A stretch of DNA of 64,000 bases from Mesocentrotus franciscanus (lineage: Eukaryota > Echinodermata > Echinoidea > Camarodonta > Strongylocentrotidae), in the NCBI GenBank assembly GCA_037976565.1, contig CP137675.1:29005637-29069636 (forward strand). Reading direction: 5' to 3'. The notes beneath the pieces are model-generated. The model was not told the origin of the DNA. It ran no database searches and worked only from the letters and a program-made list of their open reading frames with translations. The first letter of the stretch is position 1. Each line of letters opens with the position of its first letter. Below are positions 36,201 to 48,249 of this stretch, in pieces. Both the position numbers and the translations under genes were made by a program.

Positions 36201-39010
36201 AATTACTGCATCAATGACCTCACTGACGAAAAAATGAGACGAATAGAAGCCCTCCTATATACTTTCCCCCAAATCAAAGACCCTATAATTTATCATTTTG
36301 TTTACAGAGTGAGACCAATGCACCGCCCATCTCCTGCCCCCCCCCCCTCCATGTGCCAGTAACTTGATACATACCACGCCACTGCATGTACAAGTGCAAT
36401 TAATATGGCGAGAACGATTGATTAATCATCATAATATGAGGACGTCGTGACATGTTATTGCAAAAGAAAATATACCACTCCATCTGTTGGAATTGCCATA
36501 TTCAAAACATCGAAATCCAACCATTTTCCAAAAGAACATGAAAGATTCACTTCATCTCATTTCTAAAAGCATGAACATGATAAAAGGAAGAAACATCAAA
36601 ATCAAGAAAAACAGATGTTGAGGATTGTTTAGTAAACGATTAGTGTTAAGTACTTTTCATTTTCTCTATATTAAATAACATTTTGTCCCATAAACATATT
36701 AACAACGAGAAATAATTATTTCCCCGCCCCACCCCACCCCACTCCTCTTCTCTCTTCAACAAAATTGACGCCCCCTGTAAGGATACGTAATGACTGGGTG
36801 ATAAGCGTGATTACAAGTTTGTTAACAAGAAACATCGGTCTGCCGGACGTGATTCGAACTCAGCCAAGTTGATCCACAATCGAGTGACATTGTCCATTCT
36901 ATATTAAGACTCGTTAGATCTGAACAACATATTGGCTAGGGATGTCTCTGGTCCAGCAATAAACAACCGAAACCATCACCGCAGCAATCAGAAGAACACC
37001 AAAAACAGGAATGAGGAAATACATCATGAGGAGCTTATTACAACTGTCTAGGCCTATATATTGGATAGAGGTGCTTGCTGTTGTGAGGCTGAAAAGTTGT
37101 GTTGCTAATGCAAGCAGATTAGTTTTAACGTCTTGTGATTCAGTTATAAAGTTGAAGTACCAGTTGCAGAAAGTATTCTTAGGAGAGACACTGATAGAAA
37201 TATAGTTCCATTAACATCTACAGCACACATCACAAGAACACCATCATCTTCAAATTTGACATCCGATATATTCAACGTCGATGATGCATTACTTGATATT
37301 CGGGAGATTTCAATGTGACGTGGAAGCCTCCACTCATATTTCTCACCACTCTCATGTCCATCCTTAAGAATGCATTCAAATATAGCATCACCTCCCTCTT
37401 TAACTCGGTTTACTATCGTTGCTATGCCTACTGGATTGCCCAGCGTAACGTTATCAACTACACATGGTGACGAGATGTTCTGATTGATACAGTTATATTG
37501 GGATATGGAACTGATGTTTTAAAGCCCTGTACGGGCAACCATCCTGTTGGACAAAGAAATATCAGGAATGATCTGAACGCCGTTATGCTGGATCAATAGT
37601 TCACTGTCATTTGCATCTTCAGTAAGGCAGCCTCGTTGATGAAAATTTATGCAAATAAAATCAAAGGTCATGTTTTGTGAAGGAAGCACATATTTTGCAA
37701 GGCACGGTGATATTGATGAATTTATTTTTATGGAAATCATGAATATTACTTCTTGTATTACGTCTATGCTGTCTCTAGAAATATCTTGACATTTATAGGT
37801 GAAATGTCCTGGTTCTGTTGCTCTCATGTAGGCAAGACCATTGTCACAAGTGTCATCATTGCCTATTAATTGATGTGCGTCTGAAAGAGAGTCCCAAGAT
37901 CCATCTGCACATATGGCAACCGTAACATATGATGGATTATCAGAGCAATCGTCTTCAAACAGATACATCCATGATACTGTTCTTGTTTCTCTGGTGAATT
38001 CGTCGGCTGCTGGATGATCAAAACATCTCAATTCGATCTTTTCTCCCACATAACCGTGATGGCTTCTGACTGTTTCCATTGTGACAAAAACAGGCATGGT
38101 GAGTATCACAAACAGACAAAATACTGACATCATGACGATGTTCAAAATTCCACTTAATAACACTTCCAGCTCCAAGATTGTTGTATATGAAGCAATTAGT
38201 TTATTAATGTGTCTGACTGACGTAGATGGGCACAGATCCTCCGGTGCTCAGTTCTACTCGCTACTTTTAACTTGGCACTTATTGGTATCATTTGAAACTT
38301 CTAAAACATGTCAAAAGAGCCTCTGAACATGCTGAATGTATAAACTTTAGTGATGTGAGGGGAGATTGAGAAGTTAAATTCTGAATTTGTGCAGCCTCAT
38401 TCTGCCTATTACACAAATGTTAGATTAAGTAACGCTCGGGATGTGTGTATAGTCGAAATGTGGTTTTGACGTAGAGTAAGCTGTCTGTTGCAATCATGGT
38501 TGTAATACTTCCTGGTAAAGCACTTCACAACAAAACTAATGAATATGAAAATGATATGAGAAAGTGTACTTGAGATTTAATTTTACAACTTAAATGATTT
38601 TTACAATAGAGTAACTGATAAGAGAATAACAAAATATTTAAAAGGGGGAAGCCTGATCGGAAAACCTATCGAAGAAATCAATCACCGTGGCGCCTCACTC
38701 TGAAACACAGCATATCATCATCATGGGGTAGCTTCTAGGACCTGCTGAACGGGATTACCATTTCAAGGGTCAAGGATCAGAGCAAATCCAATGGCCTTGT
38801 ATGTGCTTTCTTGAAACGTGCATACAATGATGATCATTACGTAGTCCAAATATGATTTATTTTAGATATACAATATGGTATTGAACTTGCATCTGAGTTG
38901 ATGTTTATCAGAAGTCATTACGATCATGTTGAGAGGATATTATGCAGACAACAGATCCCACCCCCCCCCTTATTTTAGTTCTCCCCATATGGTAGTCCTA
39001 GATGGTGCTT
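36201..39010 (-). repeat. Direct duplication, copy B (holds the dead family-2 gene)
   Basis: Collinear with 28140-30900 on both flanks of the coding region. The copy lacks the inverted-repeat element at the distal edge and its gene is inactivated. Confidence 0.85.
36914..38133 (-). pseudogene. Family-2 IgSF pseudogene (nonsense plus frameshift)
   Basis: The N-terminal 200 codons remain open, with signal peptide, domain 1 and the middle module. An in-frame TAA then falls at 37519-37521, where the paralogues have Glu or Lys before NISSISQY. Downstream the third Ig domain continues in the same frame with its canonical cysteine, but a second stop and a frame change occur in the juxtamembrane stretch before the GLDSCNKLLMMYFL membrane segment. 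The paralogue's MNIV start has changed to LNIV, leaving the next methionines at 38133 or 38130. It could still give a truncated secreted ectodomain, but decay after the stop argues for a pseudogene. Confidence 0.85.
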
Positions 39011-40536
39011 TAAGCAAATTTTGAAATTGAAATAGAAGCTACGTGAGGGGAAATTATGAAAATGTCAAGAAAATGTCAAAAGGACAATTGAGCTCGCATG
39101 GATAAATTCTGGATTTTGGGAGTGAGTGAGAGAGAGAGAGAGATAGGGGTGGGGGTGATTGGTAACACATGCCATGACCGGAAGACAGTGATTTATTCAT
39201 TTTAACATTACTATTTTAACATAAAAATTTCCTTTGGCAATATTTTAATCTAGAATGTCAATAATCTCCACACAGGAGTAGTAATTTGGTACTTGGTAGG
39301 AATTTATTCCTTGACTGCATTTAGTGCCCTTCTTCAGCTGTGCTAAAGCGAGGGTAACCCGTGGATGGATACATGTGCAATATAAATTTAGCTATTATTA
39401 TAATTTAAGAAAGAATCTCAATTTTACAATGACAATGTTTTCTTGATTTTTTTTGTCGGGGATTTCGAAAGCTTGTTTTCTAAGCTTGAAGCAACAATGA
39501 CTAAAAACGTACTTACCACGATTGATTCATATTTTATTCCAGATTTATACAGAGTATCGTACGCTTTCTTATTGAAAAATTATAGACAAACATCTGCACT
39601 AGCACATAGATAAGAAACATTCTCGTGTGCAATTTCCGAGGATGAGGGTGCTCCATTATCATCACTAAAAATAAGATTTACTTTCTTTCTGGCGCTCTCT
39701 CGTTTTTTTTTTATTTCTCTCTTTCTCTCTCTCTCTCTGTCTCTGTCTCTGTCTCTCTTTCTCTACTTCTATCTCTCTCTCTTCCTCTTTCCCTTTCTCA
39801 CTTCTCTCTCTTTTTCCATCTATCTATCAAGCTACCCACTCTCTCCTTCTCTCTCTTTTACATTTCATGCATAATCGACTTTTGGATTGAATATCCAGCG
39901 ACCGAGGACCTTCTGACCATGATGGAGGGAACTGATATGAAACATGGTTAACGCAGTTACGTCATATCATAAAAAGCCTTTATTTGTATTTGATATGATA
40001 CTACTGTCAACCACGACTGCATAAACAGAGTGGAGAAATGAATGGGATATTTGAAGATCTTAGTTCGAAACTAGAGCTAGAAGAAGGTCTTAGAAACTTT
40101 TTTAAATCCACGAAAACTATATAGATTTTGACAAAATATGATACACCCATTTCCAGAACAAGCTACACCCAGTCATCGTTGATTAGTATTTTAGAATCAA
40201 AACTAACAACACACCTCTTGAACTGGAGCTCTTGTAGGGCAGTAGAATATATTCTCTGTTTCTGCGCTTGTTAGTATATTATCATCATAAAGTTGCCTTT
40301 TAGAGGAACTGACCAATTGCAGGGCAGAATGGCTCGCATGACTGTTCTCGCACTGACCGTTTCTTTCTTACACATTCTTCTATGTATAATGTGATTTGCT
40401 GAAATACACGCACTGTATTTAAAATTGCAGTTTCAAAACATGCTACATCAACATTTACTTAAAAGGCCATATTTACATTTATATTATTATCATTAGCATT
40501 AATATTATTATTATGATTATTAATATTATTATTACA

Positions 40537-40569
<33 letters not shown>

Positions 40570-41185
40570 TATACATTACGATAATGCCTATTGCTTTTAT
40601 ACTAGGCATATTATTGTTTACTATTATTGTTATTATTATTGTTATTATCATCATTATTATTATCATTATTGTTATCATTTTCATCATGGTCATCATTATC
40701 ATCATCACTATTCATTAAGCCACAATTATTATTATTTTTGGGTTAACGGTAATCTTATCACGCCATTAGCAGTAGCTTTATGGATGTACCTTCTCATTAG
40801 AAAAATAAATCATCGTAGAAGGAATAGGCATGCTGAGTTATTCCTTGACCAGTGTACGTATAGGTGGCAGTGGTAGATTGCCATCTTCCCCCCCTTCTCT
40901 CTTCCTCTCTCTCTCTTTCTCTCTCTCACTCAGTCTCTCTTGCTCTCTCTCCTCTGCATTTCTCTACCTCTCTAAACCAAATCAACTAAATAGATTAAGA
41001 ATAAGATAAAGGCCAATGCGACACTTGGTTTTGATCACCACATTACTTAAGTTTCAATGTTCAAATGAATAATTATGCTGTTGTAAGGATAGAAACAAAT
41101 GCATGCGCTGAACTGCTTTTGCTGCTAACGCATTTAATATCGACGATGGACGTTTGTTGAATACTGTCTGCATTGTCATTTCAGT
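39011..41185. repeat. Spacer with CT and ATT microsatellites
   Basis: CT/CTT-rich tracts at about 39690-39860 and 40890-40975, and an ATT/ATC-rich tract at about 40475-40735. No gene is seen. A polypyrimidine-AG at 41180-41186 resembles a splice acceptor just upstream of the next gene, so a 5' untranslated exon further left is possible but not identified. Confidence 0.65.
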
Positions 41186-41322
41186 TTGAAGCATTGAGCT
41201 CTACTCAGGTTATTTCAAAGCGGTGTATATGTGTGGCTTTAATTCTATTCTTCAAACGTTGTTTTACTGATCGGAAACAACTGCTACGAAGGTTAATTTT
41301 TCAGATTCATGAGACTACAAGA

Positions 41323-43623
41323 ATGTTCAGGATGTTAGTATTTTGTCTGTTTGTGATCCTCATCATGCCTGCTTTTGTCACAATGGAAACAGTCAGAAGC
41401 AATTACGGTTATGTGGGAGAAACGATCGAATTGAAATGTTTTGATCGATCGGCAACCGACGAATTCACCCGGGAAACAAGAGCAGTACAATGGCTGTATA
41501 TGTTACAAGACGATTGCTCTGATAATCCATCGTATGTTAAGGTTGCCACATGTGAAAACGGTATGTTTTTGGACTACGTGACATACGGACATCAATTGGT
41601 AGGCAATGCTAGCTCGTGTAGCAATGATCTTGCATACATGCGAGCAACAGAACCAGGACATTTCACCTACAAATGTCAAGAAATGTCTAGAGACGGCATA
41701 GACGTGTTACAAGAAGTAATGTTCATGATTTCCATAGAAATCAATTCATCATTATCACCGTGCCTTGCGAAATATGTGCCTCTATCACAAAAGCTGACCT
41801 TTGATTTTATCTGCATAGATTTTCATCAACGAGGCTGCCTTACTGAAGATGCAAATGACAGTGAACTATTCATCCAGCATAAAGGCGTTCAGATCATTCC
41901 TGACATTTCTCTGTCCAACAGGATAATAGCCCGTATAGAGCTTAAGAACATCAGCTCCATATCCCAATATCGCTGTATCAATCAGAACCACTCGTCACCA
42001 TGTGTCGTTGATAACGTTACGCTCAGCAATCCAATAGCCATAACACCGATAGTAAGCCGAGTTATAGAGGGAGGTGATGCTATATTTGAGTGCTTTCTTA
42101 AGGATGGACATGCGACAAGTAAGAAATATGAGTGGATGTTTTCACGTGACATTGAAATCTCCCGAATATCAAGTACTGTATTATCGACGTTGAAGATATC
42201 GGATGTCCAGTTTCAAGATGGTGGTGTTGTTGTGACATGTGCAGTAGATATAAATGGAACTTCATATTACTCTGAGGCTTTCTTGAAAATACTTTCTAAA
42301 ATTAGTACTTCTACTACATCAACTGAAATACAAGACGTTACAACTGTGTCCGACTCGCCTGTTATGTATACATCTTCAATATTACCTACTGTATTTACTG
42401 TACTTGTTATTTGCACGTTGTGTATCATTGCTCTTGTTGCAGCTAATTCACAAACACGACGGCGATGTAGACGGTTGACTAATAAAGACTATAACGTACA
42501 GGTTGACATTTGGTTGACACGACTGGAATCAAATGCCAGGTCATTCCGTTCACCCACGGCTCCTTCACCAACCCCGCGAAGACCATCCGCTATGGTATTA
42601 CCACTTTCTCTAACTCCGTCACCGCGAGGAAACTCTTGGCTATGTCCTGAAGCAATGTCCGGTGGACCTGAGTCTACACATCAGCAGATAGACCATTCAG
42701 AAGCCATGCCTTCGCCCATAAGTCCTTGTCAGTCACCCCCTTTATCGGCCCTCTTAACATTTGGACATTATTTTTATGATGTGTATCATGGTTTAGAAGA
42801 GGAACAGAAGCCCTTGTCTACTTCCAGTTTTGCTAGTCTCTCAATGCCAAAGAGTCCAATCACATTAAAGTCTTCATCTTGCACAGGTTCCCCACTCGTC
42901 TCTTTTACCGGAAAGGAGTCTGTAACCGACCGGCCTCTACCCCTCATTCCGATATCGCCAGGATCAAACGATGAGCAAGACACTATCACCGAATCACGTT
43001 TACCAAAGGAATTGCCAGTGGCAGTCATTAAGCCAGTGATCCTCGGGTATTCGTCTAGTCAGGACGACCAGCAGGTCCATGGTGATGAAAGGTTGTCAAC
43101 GCCAGATGCCTCTTTACTTCATAGCCCCTCTGCTACCACTACAACCCATAACATTCACGAGGGATATACTGGGTACATCTATGAAAATGAGAATCTGGGA
43201 AAAATTCTCGTTGATGGAGAAATTGAAAGTTCAACTCGAGACATCAGTTTGATTCCAGACTGCAATACATATGCCGTAGCAGACCATGATTCTGATGAGA
43301 ACATTGCTGGTATGTCCACAAAGTCTATATACCATACAATTGACGAAGAGAAGAGCGATACACTTTTATCTGCATGTGGGCAGCCTGTCAATCGTGCTGA
43401 CGATGCTACTTCTGCAAAAAGAGTTGTTGTCTCATCTAATCATCATATCTACGAAATGCCTGTAGATGATATTGCACCAGAGGTCAATAACCAGTCCGAT
43501 TCAGCCGTGATTACGTTATATTTCACACTCGAGTCTGAGAAAGATAGGAAATCACAGGATGTTACCATCATGGGCAGTCCGCAACATACGACCCAACAAC
43601 CCGGCTACCTGAGCAACGCATGA
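41323..43623 (+). CDS. IgSF receptor with long tyrosine-motif cytoplasmic tail, family 2
   Basis: From the ATG at 41323 (the same MFRMLVFCLF-type start as the paralogues) the protein has 766 residues; the frame is open 50 codons further upstream but without a signal peptide. Ectodomain: Ig domain 1 (Cys40, Trp57, Cys118), a cysteine-rich middle module (Cys147, 164, 172, 218, 227) and Ig domain 3 (Cys257, Trp271, Cys306). Transmembrane helix about 352-374. The roughly 390-residue tail holds proline/serine-rich stretches, a class I SH3-type motif (RPLPLIP, 537-543), a YxN motif at Tyr620 (Grb2 SH2 type), an ITIM-like SIYHTI at 668-673, a YxxP motif at Tyr710 and YxxL at Tyr488 and Tyr733. The ectodomain closely resembles the minus-strand genes, but the membrane and tail parts are unrelated to them. 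Likely a signalling receptor; ligand unknown. Confidence 0.88.
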   Translation: MFRMLVFCLFVILIMPAFVTMETVRSNYGYVGETIELKCFDRSATDEFTRETRAVQWLYMLQDDCSDNPSYVKVATCENGMFLDYVTYGHQLVGNASSCSNDLAYMRATEPGHFTYKCQEMSRDGIDVLQEVMFMISIEINSSLSPCLAKYVPLSQKLTFDFICIDFHQRGCLTEDANDSELFIQHKGVQIIPDISLSNRIIARIELKNISSISQYRCINQNHSSPCVVDNVTLSNPIAITPIVSRVIEGGDAIFECFLKDGHATSKKYEWMFSRDIEISRISSTVLSTLKISDVQFQDGGVVVTCAVDINGTSYYSEAFLKILSKISTSTTSTEIQDVTTVSDSPVMYTSSILPTVFTVLVICTLCIIALVAANSQTRRRCRRLTNKDYNVQVDIWLTRLESNARSFRSPTAPSPTPRRPSAMVLPLSLTPSPRGNSWLCPEAMSGGPESTHQQIDHSEAMPSPISPCQSPPLSALLTFGHYFYDVYHGLEEEQKPLSTSSFASLSMPKSPITLKSSSCTGSPLVSFTGKESVTDRPLPLIPISPGSNDEQDTITESRLPKELPVAVIKPVILGYSSSQDDQQVHGDERLSTPDASLLHSPSATTTTHNIHEGYTGYIYENENLGKILVDGEIESSTRDISLIPDCNTYAVADHDSDENIAGMSTKSIYHTIDEEKSDTLLSACGQPVNRADDATSAKRVVVSSNHHIYEMPVDDIAPEVNNQSDSAVITLYFTLESEKDRKSQDVTIMGSPQHTTQQPGYLSNA

Positions 43624-45290
43624 AGAGCGTCATCAAGGAATCAGAGCAAAATGTTTAGATCGTAAAGAAAAAGAAGAGAGAAAAAACGATTCAGGTTGGT
43701 GAGGATAAGAAACCTTGAACCACAACCACATGTTCTGTCAAATGTATTAAAGCCCTCACACTGACGAGTTGTCGAATTGATGTAAAGTTACAAGCATTAC
43801 TATGGCCATGGTCCATGCTATGATAAAGATGAATGCCACTTTGTGTAACGCTGCGGAACCATAATGACCAGATTGAGTGACTACTGGAGTTCAATTCAAA
43901 GAGTCCTAGAGTTCCATTCAAAAACTCCTTGAGAACATTAACTAAGTTTGCCTCTCTAGTATTTTGATGACTTTTGCTATTAGTTAGGTCGCCTAAGCAA
44001 TGGACATCACATCACTATATGCAGAGTTTTTAACTGAAAATGCTAAGAAATTACCCACACCGATTATGAGCGTGCCGTCCACTTCTAAATTCCACGAGAA
44101 CTCTAAACTCTTTGTTTTTCCTCGACATTAACTAGTCAAGTAGAGGTTTGCTCACTCATGAGCAGGTATGTTCAAAGTATTTTGTGACTTTTTTGTCTAC
44201 TACATCACAGATTTTAGTATGCCTGATAATTGCATAAAAGTGATAGCCTTACCGAGCTTAGATCGGACCAAATATGAAGGATAATGATACTTTGGATATC
44301 GATTATACAAAATATTCTACGCTGCTTAGTAACTTTTAGGACACTGAATGATACACTACTTCGGGCACGCCCTATTAATATTGGGCTATAATCAGTGCTT
44401 ACACGTTGTTTGTTAAAGGCCAAATAGGCCTACAGTAACTTCTGGTCAATTACAAGCGTTACGGAATGATATTTCCAGAGAATTGTCTATCATTGATTAA
44501 TTTCCTCTGACATTTTGATAAAAATAATGGTATGATATATTTATAAAATTAGGTAAAATAAGGGTTTCCTATCAACCATTTATAATACTTTGTTACGGAA
44601 TAACACAGGAAGTCACTCTTTGGTAATTCCGTAAGAAAGCTTTTTAGAATACAATAGTTTATGAATGTGATGAATGGTTACCTATTGTAAAAGTACATCA
44701 TAGGGCTATTAGTTTTTGTTTTATTATATCATTAATCTGTACATTATTATTGAAACATCTTATTATTTAAGAAATTACAAATCCTCTAAAAATGTAATTA
44801 CGCAAAGTTTGATATTGACCTTCTTGCAATAATTACGTTATTTACGGACATGTCTGATGTCGTTTATCATGTAAATAGTAATGTTAGATAATTTCAAAAA
44901 GCTGAATTTGAGATTTACGGTAAAAAGATTTGAAGAAGTTACAACACGATGGATGAAGAGAAAAAAAAAACTGAAATGTTTTTTCTCTGAATTTCTTTGA
45001 GAAAAGAATAATATACCTACGGTATAGAATTGTGAATATATTCGTAAATTACTTCAAAGAAATAAATAGTACAATGCATGACTTTATTATTGTTTATTCT
45101 AACAAAACCGATCATGCTTTGTCCATGATGACTATGAACTATTGACACCATCTGAGTAATCTAAACTCTCTCGGCGTCTCATACCATTCTCAATATTGAT
45201 TATCGTCATATCAGCTTTCACTTTCTGTACCTTAAGGAAATTAATCATCACAAGCAGACTAGCTAAAACAAGAACAACATTGTTTACATA
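43624..45290. other. Downstream intergenic region
   Basis: AT-rich with no coding frame of note and no recognised repeat. No clear poly(A) hexamer follows closely after the stop codon of the upstream gene. Confidence 0.5.
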
Positions 45291-45688
45291 TTCATCCATC
45301 ATAGATGGTTGTTTAGAATATGGTCTCTCTCTCTCTCTCTCTTCTCTCCCTCTATCTCTATCTCTCTCTCTCTTTCTTCCCACTCTCTCTCTCCCTCTAT
45401 TTGTCTCTCTATCTGTCTATCTATCTATTTAAAATCTCGAAATGTTCGAAATCAAGTACATACAATAACTCTTTACAATTAAAAATTATATCTTAACAAT
45501 TTGTTTACTAATGGGATTTTTATAATTAATGATATTGTAGAAAATTGACATGTTACACTAAATGTGCACAAATCATTTAAATTTTCATTCTATAAGATTT
45601 ACCAAACAAAATGTCTCGGCTTCGGTGACTGTACATGTCGAGATGCAAACGTTGCAATTAAAACATCATGTTTACCCGGGGCTTAATT
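45291..45688. repeat. Segmental duplication copy 4, left part
   Basis: The CT microsatellite (45325-45425) is followed by sequence resembling the other copies: GGCTTCGGTGACTGTACATG, AACATCATGTTTACCCGGGG. It stops at 45688, where the large insertion begins, and resumes at 60466. Confidence 0.75.
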
Positions 45689-45699
45689 CCCTTACAAAA

Positions 45700-47695
45700 A
45701 AAGTGAAGGGTAAATGAAGGGTAATCTGAATGGTGAATGGTAATTGAAGGGTATTTCAGTGGTAGAGTTTAATACAAAGGGTATCTTAATGGTATTTGAA
45801 TGATACCATTTGAGTGGTGAAGGGTAAAAAAAAATGAAGGGTAAATTGAAGGGTATTTCAGTGGTAGAGTGTAATTCAAAGGGTATCTTAATGGTATTTG
45901 AATGATACCATTTGAGTGGTGAAGGGTAAAAAAATGAAGGGTAAATTGAAGGGTATTTCAGTGGTAGAGTATAATTCAAAGGGTATCTTAATGGTATTTG
46001 AATGATACCATTTGAGTGGTGAAGGGTAAAAAAATGAAAGGTAAATTGAAGGGTATTTCAGTGGTAGAGTGTAATTCAAAGGGTATCTTAATGGTATTTG
46101 AATGATACCATTTGAGTGGTGAAGGGTAAAAAAAATGAAGGGTAAATTGAAGGGTATTTCAGTGGTAGAGTATAATTCAAAGGGTATCTTAATGGTATTT
46201 GAATGATACCATTTGAGTGGTGAAGGGTAAAAAAATGAAGGGTAAATTGAAGGGTATTTCAGTGGTAGAGTGTAATTCAAAGGGTATCTTAATGGTATTT
46301 GAATGATACCATTTGAGTGGTGAAGGGTAAAAAAATGAAGGGTAAATTGCAGGGTATTTCAGTGGTAGAGTATAATTCAAAGGGTATCTTAATGGTATTT
46401 GAATGATACCATTTGAGTGGTGAAGGGTAAAAAAAATGAAGGGTAAATTGAAGGGTATTTCAGTGGTAGAGTGTAATTCAAAGGGTATCTTAATGGTATT
46501 TGAATGATACCATTTGAGTGGTGAAGGGTAAATAAAAAATTGAAGGGTAAATTAAAGGGTATTTCAGTGGTAGAGTGTGTGTGTGTATTGTGTTTTTACA
46601 GACGTGTATCAATCAGATATGATTATTTACGTCTGGGGACCGACCTTTAACGTCACCATCCGAAAGACGTGACTCAGTTTCGAACCTGCGTCCTCGGCTG
46701 AATCAGTTTGTAACTTCCACTGTAAGCTGGATTACAGGCGCACGCCACAACGTGTAATATTCAAAGGGTATCTTAATGGTATTTGAATGATACCATTTGA
46801 GTGGTGAAGGGTAAAAAAAAATGAAGGGTAAATATGAAGGGTATTTCAGTGGTAGAGTGTAATCAAAGGGTATCTCAATGGTATTTGAATGATACCATTT
46901 GACTAATGTGAGTGGTGAAGGGTAAACAAAAGATGAAGGGTAAATGAAAGGTAATCTGAATGGTGAATGGTATTTGAAGGGTATTTCAGTGGTAGAGTAT
47001 ATAACTCAAAGGGTATCTTAATGGTATTTGAATTATACCATTTGAGTGGTGAAGGGTAAAAAAAAAATGAAGGGTAAATTGAAGGGTATTTCAGTGGTAG
47101 AGTGTAATATTCAAAGGGTATCTTAATGGTATTTGAATGATACCATTTGAGTGGTGAAGGGTAAAAAAAAAAGAAGGGTAAATATGAAGGGTATTTCAGT
47201 GGTAGAGTGTAATCAAAGGGTATCTCAATGGTATTTGAATGATACCATTTGACTAATTTGAGTGGTGAAGGGTAAACAAAAGATGAAGGGTAAATGAAAG
47301 GTAATCTGAATGGTGAATGGTATTTGAAGGGTATTTCAGTGGTAGAGTATATAACTCAAAGGGTATCTTAATGGTATTTGAATTATACCATTTGAGTGGT
47401 GAAGGGTTAAAAAGAATGAAGGGTAAATGAAAGGTAATCTGAATGGTGACTGGGTATTTGAAGGGTATTTCAGTGGTAAAGTTTAATACAAAGGGTATCT
47501 GGTATTTGAATGATACAATTTGAGTGGTGAAGGGTAAACAAAATGAAGGGTGAATGAAGGGTAATCTGAATGGTGAATGGTATTTGAATTACAACATTTG
47601 AGTGGTGAAGGGTAGGCCTACCAAAAAATGAAGGGTAACTGAAGGGTAATCTGAATGGTGAATGGTATTTGAAGTGTATTTCAGTGGTAGATTAT
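45700..47695 (+). repeat. Left subterminal minisatellite, ~100-bp unit
   Basis: About 7-8 very similar 100-bp units (to 46560), then more variable units. Each has two or three GAAGGGTA words, TTTCAGTGGTAGAGT, CAAAGGGTATCTTAATGGTA and TTGAATGATACCATTTGAGT, where GAATGATACCATT is partly palindromic. Unit identity is high, so the array is recently homogenised. The minus-strand frames repeating NYTLPLKYP are array translations, not genes. Confidence 0.92.
46575..46753 (-). repeat. SINE with 7SL/Alu-like 5' segment, inserted in the array
   Basis: On the minus strand the element begins near GTGGCGTGCGCCTGTAATCC, followed by AGCTTAC, close to the 7SL RNA / Alu 5' domain. It then has a GAGGACGCAGGTTCGAAAC B-box-like stretch, a CACGTCTTTCGGATGG body and a terminal AC-rich tail. 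It splits a unit of the minisatellite between GGTAGAGTG and TAATATTC, so it was inserted after the array formed. A fragment of its 3' part lies at 925-1016. Confidence 0.75.
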
Positions 47696-47987
47696 AAACT
47701 TAATGGCCCGAATTCACAAAGGAGAATTATAGACAAACTAGCTTATAAACTCTCTAAATTTCTATTTTGAGACTTAAAACATTTCGACTTAATTAATTTA
47801 TATAAATCCTTGAGAGACTTTATACGGTAAACTTCCTGCCAATCAAGATGGCCCGTACCGTAGATAACGTCACGCAATATAAAATTTCAACGAATCAGAT
47901 CTCACAATCGAGCGCGCGTACCGTTGATACTGGTACGGTCGCGCCATCTTCGAACGTGCATTGCGAGTGTCTTGAAAGAATCAAGTT
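47696..47987 (+). promoter_or_regulatory. Probable 5' region of the element's internal gene
   Basis: Unique sequence between the left array and the first exon. It becomes CpG-richer just before the ATG (GTACCGTAGATAACGTCACG, GAGCGCGCGTACCG, GGTACGGTCGCGCC), unlike the AT-rich surroundings, and could be a promoter. No TATA box is evident. Confidence 0.35.
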
Positions 47988-48249
47988 ATGGACGATTTTC
48001 TTCGAGAAATAGATCTGGATAGGAAAGTCATCGAGCTCCTAAAAGGTAAGCATCATGACGTATGAATACTGAAGAAGATTTCTGGTAAATTTTTGTTTGA
48101 AAGTTTATTGCCGATGATAACAAAATTAGCTGGAGAACTTGTCGAATTTGAAGTTGGCCGTTCGAGGTCTTGCGAATGGCATAGGGCACGCCGTAGCCCA
48201 GCCGGCCAGCCGGCCGCCCAGCATAGCGCGTATATAACCATTAACTGTA

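Noticed and set aside
41173..41322. Upstream in-frame extension of the long-tailed receptor
   Set aside because: The 50 extra residues precede a clear signal peptide, and a splice-acceptor-like site falls inside them.
45692..46380. Minus-strand frames repeating NYTLPLKYP
   Set aside because: Translation of the 100-bp satellite unit.
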